Source: Clostridia bacterium (GTDB lineage: Bacteria > Bacillota > Clostridia > Oscillospirales > Butyricicoccaceae). From it: a stretch of DNA of 12,196 nucleotides. The stretch covers positions 1 through 12,196 of the forward strand of contig JAFYNW010000359.1 in the NCBI GenBank assembly GCA_017547995.1. The letters run 5' to 3'. Position numbers and translations under genes: made by a program. Of the stretch, positions 5,618 through 12,196 are shown piece after piece. The notes under the pieces are model-generated. The model saw only the letters and a program-made list of their open reading frames with translations. It ran no database searches and was not told where the DNA came from. The first letter of the stretch is position 1. Each line of letters starts with the position of its first letter.

Positions 5618-6646
5618 TTACTTTACTGTGAAGCCGTACTTGATGTTATCGTCCTTACAGATGATGTATGTGCCCATGCTCATAACAGATGCAGAGCCTG
5701 TAACCTGTGGGATAACAGCGTCGAATTCGCCAACCTTTGTCTTTTCGATTGGGCAAGCGATAAACTTGGAGCCGATGAAGCTCTGGGAAGTAATCTTTTC
5801 ACCGATATTAAGTTCGCCCTTTGCGACGAGCTGAGCAACCTTTGCGGAGCAGCCTGTGCCGCATGGGGAGCGGTCAGCCATACCGTCACCGAAGATAACT
5901 ACGTTTCTGAGGTCAGCACCGTCGGAAGCGTGGTGAGAGTAGAATTCGATAAGGTCAACAGATGTGATGTCGAGCTCTGGGTGCTTGATTTCAACGTTCT
6001 TGTTTACGTATTCGAGCATAGCCATGCCGATTTCTGTAATCTGTGGAATGTTTTCAGGGATGATTTCGATGCCGAGCTGGTCGATATCAACCATACCGAA
6101 GAAGCTGCCGCCGAAGGAGATATCATAAGTGATTTCCTTGTCGAGCACCTTAGCAACGAGATCTCTCTTATAAAGGAATGCAGGAACGTTTGTGAGAGTT
6201 ACAGACTTAACTCTGCCGTTTTCAACCTGAGCCTTTGTTCTGATGATGCCTGCAGGAGCGTCGAATGTAACTTCTGTAACAGGTTCAACACATGGCACGA
6301 TGCCTGTTTCGATAGCTGCTGTAACAGAGCCGATAGTACCGTGACCGCACATATTGAGGTATCCGCCTGTATCCATAAAGATAACGCCGAATGCAGCCTC
6401 CTTGTTGACAGGATCTGTAAAGAGCGCGCCGAACATATTCTCGTGGCCGCGTGGCTCGAGCATGAGGGACTTTCTGTAATGGTCGTAATTTTCGATGAGA
6501 TAGTTCTTCTTTTCAATCATTGTATTGCCGATTGGTTCAGGGAAACCATCCATCACGATACGTGTAATTTCACCGCCTGTATGAGTGCTTACGCCAAGAA
6601 ACTTATTTTCAATGAGATTTTCATTGAGCTTAGGTTCAAATTTCAT
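5618..6646 (-). CDS. prdF: Proline racemase PrdF
   Basis: A 342-aa cytosolic enzyme of the proline racemase family, which needs no cofactor and interconverts L- and D-proline. Both catalytic cysteines are present: Cys100 in MCGHGTIG and Cys262 in DRSPCGTG. This separates it from trans-3-hydroxyproline dehydratases, which have Thr in place of the second cysteine region. The sequence alone does not fully exclude 4-hydroxyproline 2-epimerase, but the neighbouring prd genes make racemase supply of D-proline to the reductase the natural role. AAAGGAG lies just before the ATG at 6646. It is divergent from prdC, with overlapping promoters, and has its own terminator. In Clostridioides difficile, from memory, prdF lies in line with the other prd genes, so the divergent order is a local difference. 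Confidence 0.95.
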   Translation of the reverse strand: MKFEPKLNENLIENKFLGVSTHTGGEITRIVMDGFPEPIGNTMIEKKNYLIENYDHYRKSLMLEPRGHENMFGALFTDPVNKEAAFGVIFMDTGGYLNMCGHGTIGSVTAAIETGIVPCVEPVTEVTFDAPAGIIRTKAQVENGRVKSVTLTNVPAFLYKRDLVAKVLDKEITYDISFGGSFFGMVDIDQLGIEIIPENIPQITEIGMAMLEYVNKNVEIKHPELDITSVDLIEFYSHHASDGADLRNVVIFGDGMADRSPCGTGCSAKVAQLVAKGELNIGEKITSQSFIGSKFIACPIEKTKVGEFDAVIPQVTGSASVMSMGTYIICKDDNIKYGFTVK

Positions 6647-6689
6647 ACTGAAGCTCCTTTCGGATTATAAATTATTTACTCTATTTATA

Positions 6690-6719
6690 ATAATATTACA
6701 AAAGTAGTTGAAAAGTCAA
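6690..6719 (-). promoter_or_regulatory. Promoter of prdF
   Basis: On the minus strand: -35 TTGACT (6719-6714), an 18-base spacer, and -10 TATTAT (6695-6690). It overlaps the prdC promoter; the two -35 boxes abut within TTGAAAAGTCAA (6708-6719). Confidence 0.6.
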
Positions 6720-6741
6720 TAAAAATCTGTTAAAATATAAT
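6708..6741 (+). promoter_or_regulatory. Promoter of the prdCAB operon
   Basis: There is a -35 TTGAAA (6708-6713), a 17-base spacer, and -10 TAAAAT (6731-6736), directly followed by a TATAAT (6736-6741) that is too far out at 22 bases. I saw no clear sigma-54 -24/-12 (TGGCAC..TTGC) element, although prd genes in some clostridia are controlled by a sigma-54-type regulator, PrdR. The leader of about 95 nt holds a small hairpin TTCGG/CCGAA (6790-6794 with 6801-6805) upstream of the ribosome binding site. Confidence 0.55.
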
Positions 6742-6837
6742 AGAATATGAGTGACTATAACTTTATTCTTAAATAGCAGACACGAATCGTTCGGTCCGTG
6801 CCGAAAAATACAGCGAAATCAGGAGGTTTTTCGCCTT

Positions 6838-8142
6838 ATGAATCAGATTAAAATCCTTCTCAAGCAGCATATCGGTGCACCATGTGCTCCAGTTGTTGCT
6901 GTGGGCGACAAAGTCAAGAAGGGCACACTTCTGGCTCAGCCGACAGGTCTCGGCGCAAATATCTTCAGCAGCGTTTTTGGGGAAGTTGCTGAAATCACAG
7001 AAAATCACGTTGTAATCAATGCTGACGAAGTTCAGCCTGATGAATATGAAATGATTTCCGGTGAAACTAATCTTGAGCTCGTAAAGAATGCAGGTATCGT
7101 CGGTATGGGCGGTGCAGGCTTCCCAACAGCTGTCAAGCTTAATACAGACCTTAACGGCGGCTACATTCTCATCAACGCAGCAGAATGTGAGCCTGGTCTT
7201 CTCCATAACATCCATCAGCTTGAAACACAGACAGACAAGACTGTCCGCGGTGTAAAGTACTGCATGGAAATCTCAAATGCAGCAAAGGCTATCTTCGCTA
7301 TCAAGGCAAAGAATGAAAAGGCTGTAAAGGCAGTTAAGGAAGCTATCAAGAACGAAGAAAACATGAGCGTTTTCCTTATGCCTGACATTTACCCAATGGG
7401 TGAAGAACGTGCGGTTGTGAGAGAATGCCTCGGCATCCTTCTCGAACCAACTCAGCTTCCAAGCGCAGCAGGTGCAGTTGTTATCAATGCTGAAACAGTG
7501 CTCCGCGTAGCAGAAGCTATCGAAGACAAGAAGCCTTGCTTCAGTAAGAACGTTACAGTTACAGGTAAGGTAAACAACCCAAGTGTATTTACAGACGTGC
7601 CTGTAGGTACATCTGTTTCCACACTCATCGATATGGCAGGCGGCCTTGCTGACGGCGTTATCGGTGAAATCGTAGTAGGCGGTCCTTTCACAGGCAAGTC
7701 GGTTGCTGACGTGAACGACCCTATTACAAAGACAACAGGCGGCATTATCCCAACAATCGAATTCCCTGACCTTCACGGCGCAAACATCGGTATTCTCGTA
7801 TGTGCTTGCGGCGGCAGCGAAGCAAGAATGCGTGAAATCTGCGAAAAGATGAACGCAAAGGTCTGCTCCGTACAGAAGTGTAAGCAGGCTCAGGAAATCA
7901 AGGGCGCGCTCAAGTGTGAAAACCCAGGCAACTGCCCTGGTCAGGCACAGAAGTGTATCGCTATGAAGAAGGACGGCGCTGAATACATCATCATCGGCAA
8001 CTGCTCTGACTGCTCCAATACAGTTATGGGCTCTGCTCCAAAGATGGGCCTCAAGATTTTCCATCAGACAGACCATCTTATGAGAAGTATCAAGCATCCG
8101 CTCTACAGAAAACTCAGAGTAAGTAAAAAAATTGAACAATAG
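6838..8142 (+). CDS. prdC: Proline reductase-associated electron transfer protein PrdC (RnfC-like)
   Basis: A 434-aa RnfC-like flavoprotein thought to pass electrons from NADH or another donor to D-proline reductase. The N-terminal part (12-55) is a barrel-sandwich-like domain. GIVGMGGAGFPTAVKL (86-101) is the nucleotide/FMN-binding glycine motif shared with RnfC and the 51-kDa subunit of complex I, followed by INAAECEPG (112-120). The C-terminal region is rich in cysteine: 322, 324, 335, 343, 348, 360, 366, 373, 389 and 392, good candidates for Fe-S or thiol redox chemistry. The start is set at ATG 6838 because AGGAGG (6821-6826) lies 11 bases upstream; the open frame extends to 6751, but without a ribosome binding site and into the promoter region. 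No in-frame UGA exists, so this PrdC is not a selenoprotein. prdA begins 12 bases after its stop codon. Confidence 0.93.
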   Translation: MNQIKILLKQHIGAPCAPVVAVGDKVKKGTLLAQPTGLGANIFSSVFGEVAEITENHVVINADEVQPDEYEMISGETNLELVKNAGIVGMGGAGFPTAVKLNTDLNGGYILINAAECEPGLLHNIHQLETQTDKTVRGVKYCMEISNAAKAIFAIKAKNEKAVKAVKEAIKNEENMSVFLMPDIYPMGEERAVVRECLGILLEPTQLPSAAGAVVINAETVLRVAEAIEDKKPCFSKNVTVTGKVNNPSVFTDVPVGTSVSTLIDMAGGLADGVIGEIVVGGPFTGKSVADVNDPITKTTGGIIPTIEFPDLHGANIGILVCACGGSEARMREICEKMNAKVCSVQKCKQAQEIKGALKCENPGNCPGQAQKCIAMKKDGAEYIIIGNCSDCSNTVMGSAPKMGLKIFHQTDHLMRSIKHPLYRKLRVSKKIEQ

Positions 8143-8154
8143 AGGAGGCAAATA

Positions 8155-10005
8155 ATGTCTATTTCAGTTGAAACAGCAAATGCTCATAAAAATGATCCTG
8201 CGGTTTTGTGCTGCCGTGCAGAAGAAGGCACAATCATCGAAGTGCATAACCTCGAAGATCCAGCTATCTTTGATGATCTCGTAGATTCCAACCTCTTGAA
8301 CCTCGACGGCGCTCTCACAATCGGTCAGGTTCTCGGCGCAAAGCTTATCAAGACTTGCGATTCCCTCACACCACTCACAGCAGCGGTTCTCGAAGGCTTC
8401 AAGGCAAGTGCAGATGAAGAAGCTCCAAAGGCTGAAGAAGCAGCACCAGCAGCAGCTCCTGCAGTTCAGGCTCAGGTTCCAATGGCACAGTTCAACGGCG
8501 GTGTTCTCAAGATTCACATCGGCGAAGGCAAGGATATCGATATCGAGCTCCCACTCGTAAACGCTGGTTTTCCCAGTGCAGGCGGAGTAAATGCTCCGCT
8601 TCAGACAGTAAACGTACAGCAGCAGGAAGCAGCTCCTGTTGTCAAGAACGTTACTAAGGGTTCTTTCGACAGAAAGCACTTTAACATCACAGAAGTAAAG
8701 CGTGGCCCTGAAACAAAGATCGAAGGCACAACACTTTACATCCGTGAAGGTATTGAAGCGGATGCAGTTGCATCACAGGATCTCGTTGTTGATCTCAAGA
8801 TCGACATTATCACACCAGACCGTTACAACGAATACTCTGAAACAATCATGGACGTTCAGCCTATCGCTGTAAAGGAATCCGGTGAAATCGGCTCCGGTGT
8901 TACACGCGTTATCGACGGCGTTATCATCATGGTAACAGGTACAGACGAAAACGGCGTTCAGATCGGTGAATTCGGCTCTTCCGAAGGTATCCTCGAAGAA
9001 AACATCATGTGGAACCGTCCAGGTGCACCTGATAAGGGCGAAATCTTCATCAAGACAAACGTAACTATCAAGGCACATACAAACATGGAACGTCCGGGTC
9101 CTCTCGCTGCACACTCTGCAACTGACCTTATCACTCAGGAAATCAGAGATGCACTCAAGGGTCTTGACGAATCTCTCGTAACAAATACAGAACACTTCGA
9201 ACACGTACGTCACTACGGCAAGAAGAAGGTTGTTATCGTTAAGGAAATCATGGGTCAGGGCGCAATGCACGACAATATCATCCTTCCACAGGAACCTGTC
9301 GGCATCATCGGCGGTAAGCCAAACGTTGACCTCGGTAACGTACCTGTAACAGTTTCCCCACTCGAAGTTATGGACGGCTGTATCCATGCTCTCACATGTA
9401 TCGGCCCTGCTTCCAAGGAAACATCCCGTCACTACTGGAGAGAACCACTCGTTCTCGAATGTCTCCAGGACGAAGAAATCGACCTCTGCGGCGTTGTATT
9501 CGTAGGTTCTCCACAGATCAACTCTGAAAAGTTCTACGTTTCCAAGCGTGTTGGTATGACAGTTGAAGCTATGGATGCTGAAGGTGCATTCGTTACAACA
9601 GAAGGCTTCGGCAACAACCACATCGACTTTGCAAGCCACATCGAACAGATCGGTATGCGCGGTATCTCCGTTGTTGGTATGACGTTCAGCGCAGTACAGG
9701 GTGCTCTTGTTGTTGGTAACAAGTACATGACTCATATGGTTGATAATAATAAGAGTGAAGCAGGTATCGAAAACGAAGTTCTCTCCTGCAACACACTCTG
9801 TAAGGAAGATGCAGTAAGAGCTATCGCAATGCTCAAGAGTGCAATGGCAGGCGAAAGCGTCAAGACAGCTGAAAAGAAGTGGAATCCAAACGTAAAGGCT
9901 TCCAACGTTGAAGCTGTTGAAGAAGTAAACGGCGAAAAGCTCGAACTCGTTCTCAACGAACAGTCTCTTCCAATGAGCCAGAAGAGAAAGGAAAAATACA
10001 ACTAA
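8155..10005 (+). CDS. prdA: D-proline reductase proprotein PrdA
   Basis: A 616-aa proprotein of D-proline reductase, the cytosolic enzyme that reductively opens D-proline to 5-aminovalerate. In Clostridium sticklandii the PrdA precursor is cut at a cysteine to give a large N-terminal chain and a roughly 23-kDa chain whose new N-terminus is a pyruvoyl group that binds the substrate. The matching site here is Thr414-Cys415 in HALTCIGPASKE; cleavage would leave 414 and 202 residues, which fits. Residues 1-85 form an N-terminal domain, 86-110 an Ala/Pro/Glu-rich linker, and 170-414 the part shared with PrdD. AGGAGG lies six bases before the ATG. Codon choice is strongly biased (ATC, CTC, CCA, GAA), suggesting high expression. 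Its TAA overlaps the next ATG by one base. Confidence 0.96.
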   Translation: MSISVETANAHKNDPAVLCCRAEEGTIIEVHNLEDPAIFDDLVDSNLLNLDGALTIGQVLGAKLIKTCDSLTPLTAAVLEGFKASADEEAPKAEEAAPAAAPAVQAQVPMAQFNGGVLKIHIGEGKDIDIELPLVNAGFPSAGGVNAPLQTVNVQQQEAAPVVKNVTKGSFDRKHFNITEVKRGPETKIEGTTLYIREGIEADAVASQDLVVDLKIDIITPDRYNEYSETIMDVQPIAVKESGEIGSGVTRVIDGVIIMVTGTDENGVQIGEFGSSEGILEENIMWNRPGAPDKGEIFIKTNVTIKAHTNMERPGPLAAHSATDLITQEIRDALKGLDESLVTNTEHFEHVRHYGKKKVVIVKEIMGQGAMHDNIILPQEPVGIIGGKPNVDLGNVPVTVSPLEVMDGCIHALTCIGPASKETSRHYWREPLVLECLQDEEIDLCGVVFVGSPQINSEKFYVSKRVGMTVEAMDAEGAFVTTEGFGNNHIDFASHIEQIGMRGISVVGMTFSAVQGALVVGNKYMTHMVDNNKSEAGIENEVLSCNTLCKEDAVRAIAMLKSAMAGESVKTAEKKWNPNVKASNVEAVEEVNGEKLELVLNEQSLPMSQKRKEKYN

Positions 10006-10205
10006 TGGAGCTCAAATACGGCGATAAGATAATTTATATGGAAGGAATCATCACAAAAGTCCATTCGGGCTCTGTTGAGATTGACCTCAAGGGAAGACTT
10101 GGCCATCTCACAATCCCAATGCGCATGTTGATTTCCGACTATGAGCTCAAGGAAGGTCAGGAAGTGGCCTGGAATATGAGCTTTATCGAACAGCTGACAA
10201 AATAG
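10005..10205 (+). CDS. Small prd-cluster protein between prdA and prdB (66 aa)
   Basis: A 66-aa basic/acidic mixed protein predicted to be mainly beta strand (GIITKVHSGSVEIDLKG, then GHLTIPMRMLI). It has no cysteine, signal or membrane span. Its ATG overlaps the prdA stop as TAATG, so it is probably translated by ribosomes that have just finished PrdA. A small protein at this place occurs in other prd clusters; I believe it matches the family named CBO2463/CBO2479 after Clostridium botulinum, but this is from memory. Its function is not known; a role in assembly or maturation of the reductase is a reasonable guess from position only. Confidence 0.85.
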   Translation: MELKYGDKIIYMEGIITKVHSGSVEIDLKGRLGHLTIPMRMLISDYELKEGQEVAWNMSFIEQLTK

Positions 10206-10220
10206 ATTTTTTCAAACTGT

Positions 10221-10247
10221 CCGCAGGCTGAATAATTCAGTCTGCGG
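10221..10247 (+). other. Intra-operon RNA hairpin before prdB
   Basis: A 12-bp stem (10221-10232 with 10236-10247, one G-T pair) with loop TAA lies in the 77-base gap between the small gene and prdB. It has no T-run directly after it (CAGGGTTTAAC follows), so it is not a normal terminator on either strand. It could be an RNA processing or stabilising site that sets PrdB level apart from PrdA. Confidence 0.7.
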
Positions 10248-10282
10248 CAGGGTTTAACACATACGAAAGGATATATACTCAC

Positions 10283-11002
10283 ATGAAAACATATAAGGGT
10301 ATGCAGTCGGAAATTTTCGTTCCGATTACGCCTCCTCCTGTATGGACTCCTGTTACAAAAGCAGTCAAGGATATGAAAATCGCTCTTGCAACAGCTGCAG
10401 GCGTACATCATAACAAGGACAAGCGTTTTAACCTTGCCGGTGACTTTACATATCGTATCGTAAAGAGCGATATGCCATCCGGTGAACTCATGGTTTCCCA
10501 CGGCGGTTACGATAACGGTGACGTTAACAAGGACATCAACTGTATGTTCCCAATCGACCGTCTCCACGAGCTTGCAGCAGCAGGCTATATCGGCTCTGTT
10601 TCCGACGTTCACATCGGCTTCATGGGCGGCGGTGGTGACCAGGATAAGTTCAAGAACGAAACAGGTCCTGAAATCGCAAGAATTCTTAAAGAAGAAGGCG
10701 TTGACGCTGTTCTTCTCACAGCTGGCTGAGGCACTTGCCACCGCTCCGCGACACTTGTTCAGAGAGCGATTGAGGAATCGGGTATTCCTACGATTATTAT
10801 TGCAGCGCTTCCACCGGTTGTTCGTCAGACAGGTACACCACGAGCAGTTGCTCCACTCGTACCAATGGGCGCAAACGCAGGTGCTCCTAACGATAAGGAA
10901 ATGCAGACAGCTATCGTTAAGGACACACTCAAGTACCTCGTATCTATCGATCAGGCAGGTACTATCGTTCCACTCCCTTACGAATACATCGCAAAGGTTT
11001 AA
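10283..11002 (+). CDS. prdB: D-proline reductase selenoprotein subunit PrdB
   Basis: A selenoprotein of 239 aa, read through an in-frame UGA at 10727-10729 as selenocysteine 149. The frame stays open on both sides, and the site reads AG-U-GTCHRS, with Cys152 completing a U-x-x-C pair; this matches PrdB, the 26-kDa catalytic subunit of D-proline reductase. The selenocysteine is thought to act in proton/electron transfer to the pyruvoyl-bound proline. The length matches known PrdB. AAAGGA (10266-10271) lies 11 bases before the ATG. It is the only gene in the window needing the selenocysteine machinery (SelA, SelB, SelC, SelD), which must be encoded elsewhere. Stopping at the UGA would give a false 148-aa protein and leave the conserved tail unannotated. 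Confidence 0.96.
10727..10790 (+). promoter_or_regulatory. Selenocysteine codon with candidate SECIS region
   Basis: Bacterial selenocysteine insertion needs an RNA hairpin just after the UGA. Candidates here are a 5-bp stem CGCTC/GAGCG (10742-10746 with 10764-10768), a CGATT/AATCG hairpin with loop GAGG (10767-10780), or AGGAAT/ATTCCT (10773-10789). They are partly exclusive, and I cannot say which forms. The codon choice of this stretch differs from the rest of the operon, which supports an overlaid RNA signal. Confidence 0.4.
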
Positions 11003-11005
11003 TTT

Positions 11006-11752
11006 ATGGAACAGATCCTTTCAAAGCTGACTATAAAAGTATTCCACATGGACGAAGTCGTTATTGGGGATCAGAATATTGTAACTTCTCAGGGCAAACT
11101 TCAGGTTTGCCCTGTTTGGTTTGTCGATAACGAGTTTATCGATCATGTGGATATAAAAATCATATCCCCGGATGACCACAGTATGACAGTCACTTCTGTT
11201 ATGGATGTCACACCGATTTCCACTAAGGTTTTGGGGAAGCTCGGTGAAGGCGTAACCCATACTCTGACGGGTGTTTACGTTATGATGACGGGTGCCGACG
11301 TGAATGGTGCGCCTTGCGCTGCCTTCGGTGCGTGTCAGGGTGTTTTGTCGGAGGTTATCTCCTTCGATAAGGCGGGTACACCGTCGGGTGACGATTACAT
11401 CATCCATTTTGATATCACCTTCAAGGATAAAATGGCGATGGAGCGCCGTGCTGTCACGGAAGCACACAAGCAGTGCGATGCATTTATGCAGATTTTCCGT
11501 GAACAGATGAAGCTTTTCAAGGGTGATGAATGCACAGAGCGTCATACCTACGTGGATAAATACGTACCGGGACGTAAAAACGTCGTTATGATTCGTCAGG
11601 TGGCGGGTCAGGGTGCGATGTATGATAATTATATTCTGCCTAAAGAGCCTTTCGGGGCGTCGGGCGGTAATTCGATAATCGACCTGGGCTGTATGCCTGT
11701 TATGCTTACTCCGAACGAGTATCGTGACGGTGCTATACGCTCGATGCAGTAG
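11006..11752 (+). CDS. prdD: Proline reductase cluster protein PrdD
   Basis: A 248-aa protein related to residues 170-414 of PrdA. The closest stretch is GQGAMYDNYILPKEPFG (201-217) beside GQGAMHDNIILPQEPVG in PrdA, followed by DLG-x-x-PV in both. It stops at Gln248, which aligns with the residue just before the PrdA cleavage cysteine. PrdD lacks the cysteine and cannot form a pyruvoyl group by that route. Its role is not established; a structural or maturation partner of the reductase, paired with PrdE, is inferred. AAAGG lies eight bases before the ATG, three bases after the prdB stop codon. Codon choice is clearly less biased than in prdA, suggesting a lower protein level. Confidence 0.88.
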   Translation: MEQILSKLTIKVFHMDEVVIGDQNIVTSQGKLQVCPVWFVDNEFIDHVDIKIISPDDHSMTVTSVMDVTPISTKVLGKLGEGVTHTLTGVYVMMTGADVNGAPCAAFGACQGVLSEVISFDKAGTPSGDDYIIHFDITFKDKMAMERRAVTEAHKQCDAFMQIFREQMKLFKGDECTERHTYVDKYVPGRKNVVMIRQVAGQGAMYDNYILPKEPFGASGGNSIIDLGCMPVMLTPNEYRDGAIRSMQ

Positions 11753-11761
11753 GAGGTTGCT

Positions 11762-12196
11762 ATGGGTGTAGGACCTTCAACAAAAGAAACAAGCAAGTTC
11801 CGTTTTCATGATCCGCTTCTCAAGGTGATGAGCGAGGATTCGGACCTTAATCTTATGGGTATCATAATTCAGGGCACTCCACAGAGTGAAGCCGAAAAGG
11901 TATTCTGTGCAACCCGTTCCGCTATCGTGGCCAAAGCTATGAACGTGGATGGTGCCGTCGTTTCGATAGACGGCTGGGGCAACAGCAATATCGACTTCGT
12001 CAGCCTGCTCGATGCCCTCAATGACAGAGGTATTCCTACAAGCGGACTTAGCTTTGTGGGTAATGCCGGTAAGTTCGTCGTCGAAAGCCCTAACCTGAAA
12101 GGGGTTATCGATATAAACAAGAGTAAAGACGGTGTCGAAACCTGCGTTCTCGGCGAAAACAGTATGGACGAGCTGGATGCAAGAAAAGCGGTTGCC
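11762..12196 (+). CDS. prdE: Proline reductase cluster protein PrdE, 3' end missing
   Basis: The frame is open from ATG 11762 to the window edge (145 codons seen). It aligns with PrdA from just before the cleavage cysteine onward: GVGPSTKETS beside CIGPASKETS, then DGWGNSNIDF beside EGFGNNHIDF, in the same order. Gly2 takes the place of the pyruvoyl-forming cysteine, so the protein should not carry that group. AGGAGG (11751-11756) lies five bases before the ATG and overlaps the prdD stop codon, so the two genes are probably coupled. It matches the PrdE proteins of prd clusters; the function is not established. PrdA has 202 residues in this part, so roughly 50 or fewer may be missing here. Confidence 0.88.
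   Translation, partial: MGVGPSTKETSKFRFHDPLLKVMSEDSDLNLMGIIIQGTPQSEAEKVFCATRSAIVAKAMNVDGAVVSIDGWGNSNIDFVSLLDALNDRGIPTSGLSFVGNAGKFVVESPNLKGVIDINKSKDGVETCVLGENSMDELDARKAVA

Noticed and set aside
7273..9735. Long minus-strand frames (292 and 320 codons) opposite prdC and prdA
   Set aside because: They result from the strong codon bias of the prd genes; the products are rich in Cys and Phe and carry no motif.
10482..11030. 182-codon plus-strand frame over the end of prdB
   Set aside because: It is a shifted-frame shadow. The correct reading is PrdB continued through the UGA, which gives a conserved tail.
1..12196. CRISPR arrays, transposases, phage genes, tRNA or rRNA
   Set aside because: I looked for spaced direct repeats, transposase-like or integrase-like frames, and tRNA/rRNA signatures and saw none.

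Overview
The window looks like chromosomal DNA from an anaerobic, amino-acid-fermenting member of the Bacillota, most likely class Clostridia. The reasons are strong AGGAGG ribosome binding sites, TTGACA/TATAAT promoters, compact hairpin-plus-T-run terminators, and a D-proline reductase (prd) locus of the Stickland type. The species cannot be named from the sequence alone.

Left part (1-4200): the tail of a small eight-cysteine metal-binding protein (start lies upstream of the window); a CNNM/HlyC-CorC family ion transporter behind a 150-nt leader that holds a strong intrinsic terminator; a 51-aa single-span membrane protein and a 70-aa highly charged protein, both on the minus strand with their own promoters; a YitT-family membrane protein (minus); and the riboflavin ECF S-component gene ribU (minus) behind a clear FMN riboswitch.

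Middle (4230-5570): a promoter, a short degraded reading frame that resembles the start of a DegV-family gene, and a terminator; then about 400 bases with no convincing gene but many inverted repeats and a second strong terminator; then a 168-aa FMN nitroreductase-family gene and its terminator.

Right part (5570-12196): the prd locus. prdF (proline racemase, minus) is divergent from prdC-prdA-small gene-prdB-prdD-prdE (plus; prdE runs off the end). PrdF converts L-proline to D-proline. PrdA (cleaved to give a pyruvoyl subunit) and PrdB (selenoprotein) form D-proline reductase, which opens the ring to 5-aminovalerate. PrdC is an RnfC-like protein expected to deliver electrons. PrdD and PrdE are relatives of PrdA. 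prdB is read through an in-frame UGA at 10727-10729 as selenocysteine; a simple gene finder would cut it at 148 aa.

The points most worth a second look are: prdD and prdE together look like PrdA cut in two exactly at its self-cleavage site; codon choice is disturbed just after the prdB UGA, as expected if an RNA element is overlaid there; the divergent prdF and prdC promoters overlap; and the transporter leader carries a 21-codon reading frame whose stop codon sits in the terminator loop.
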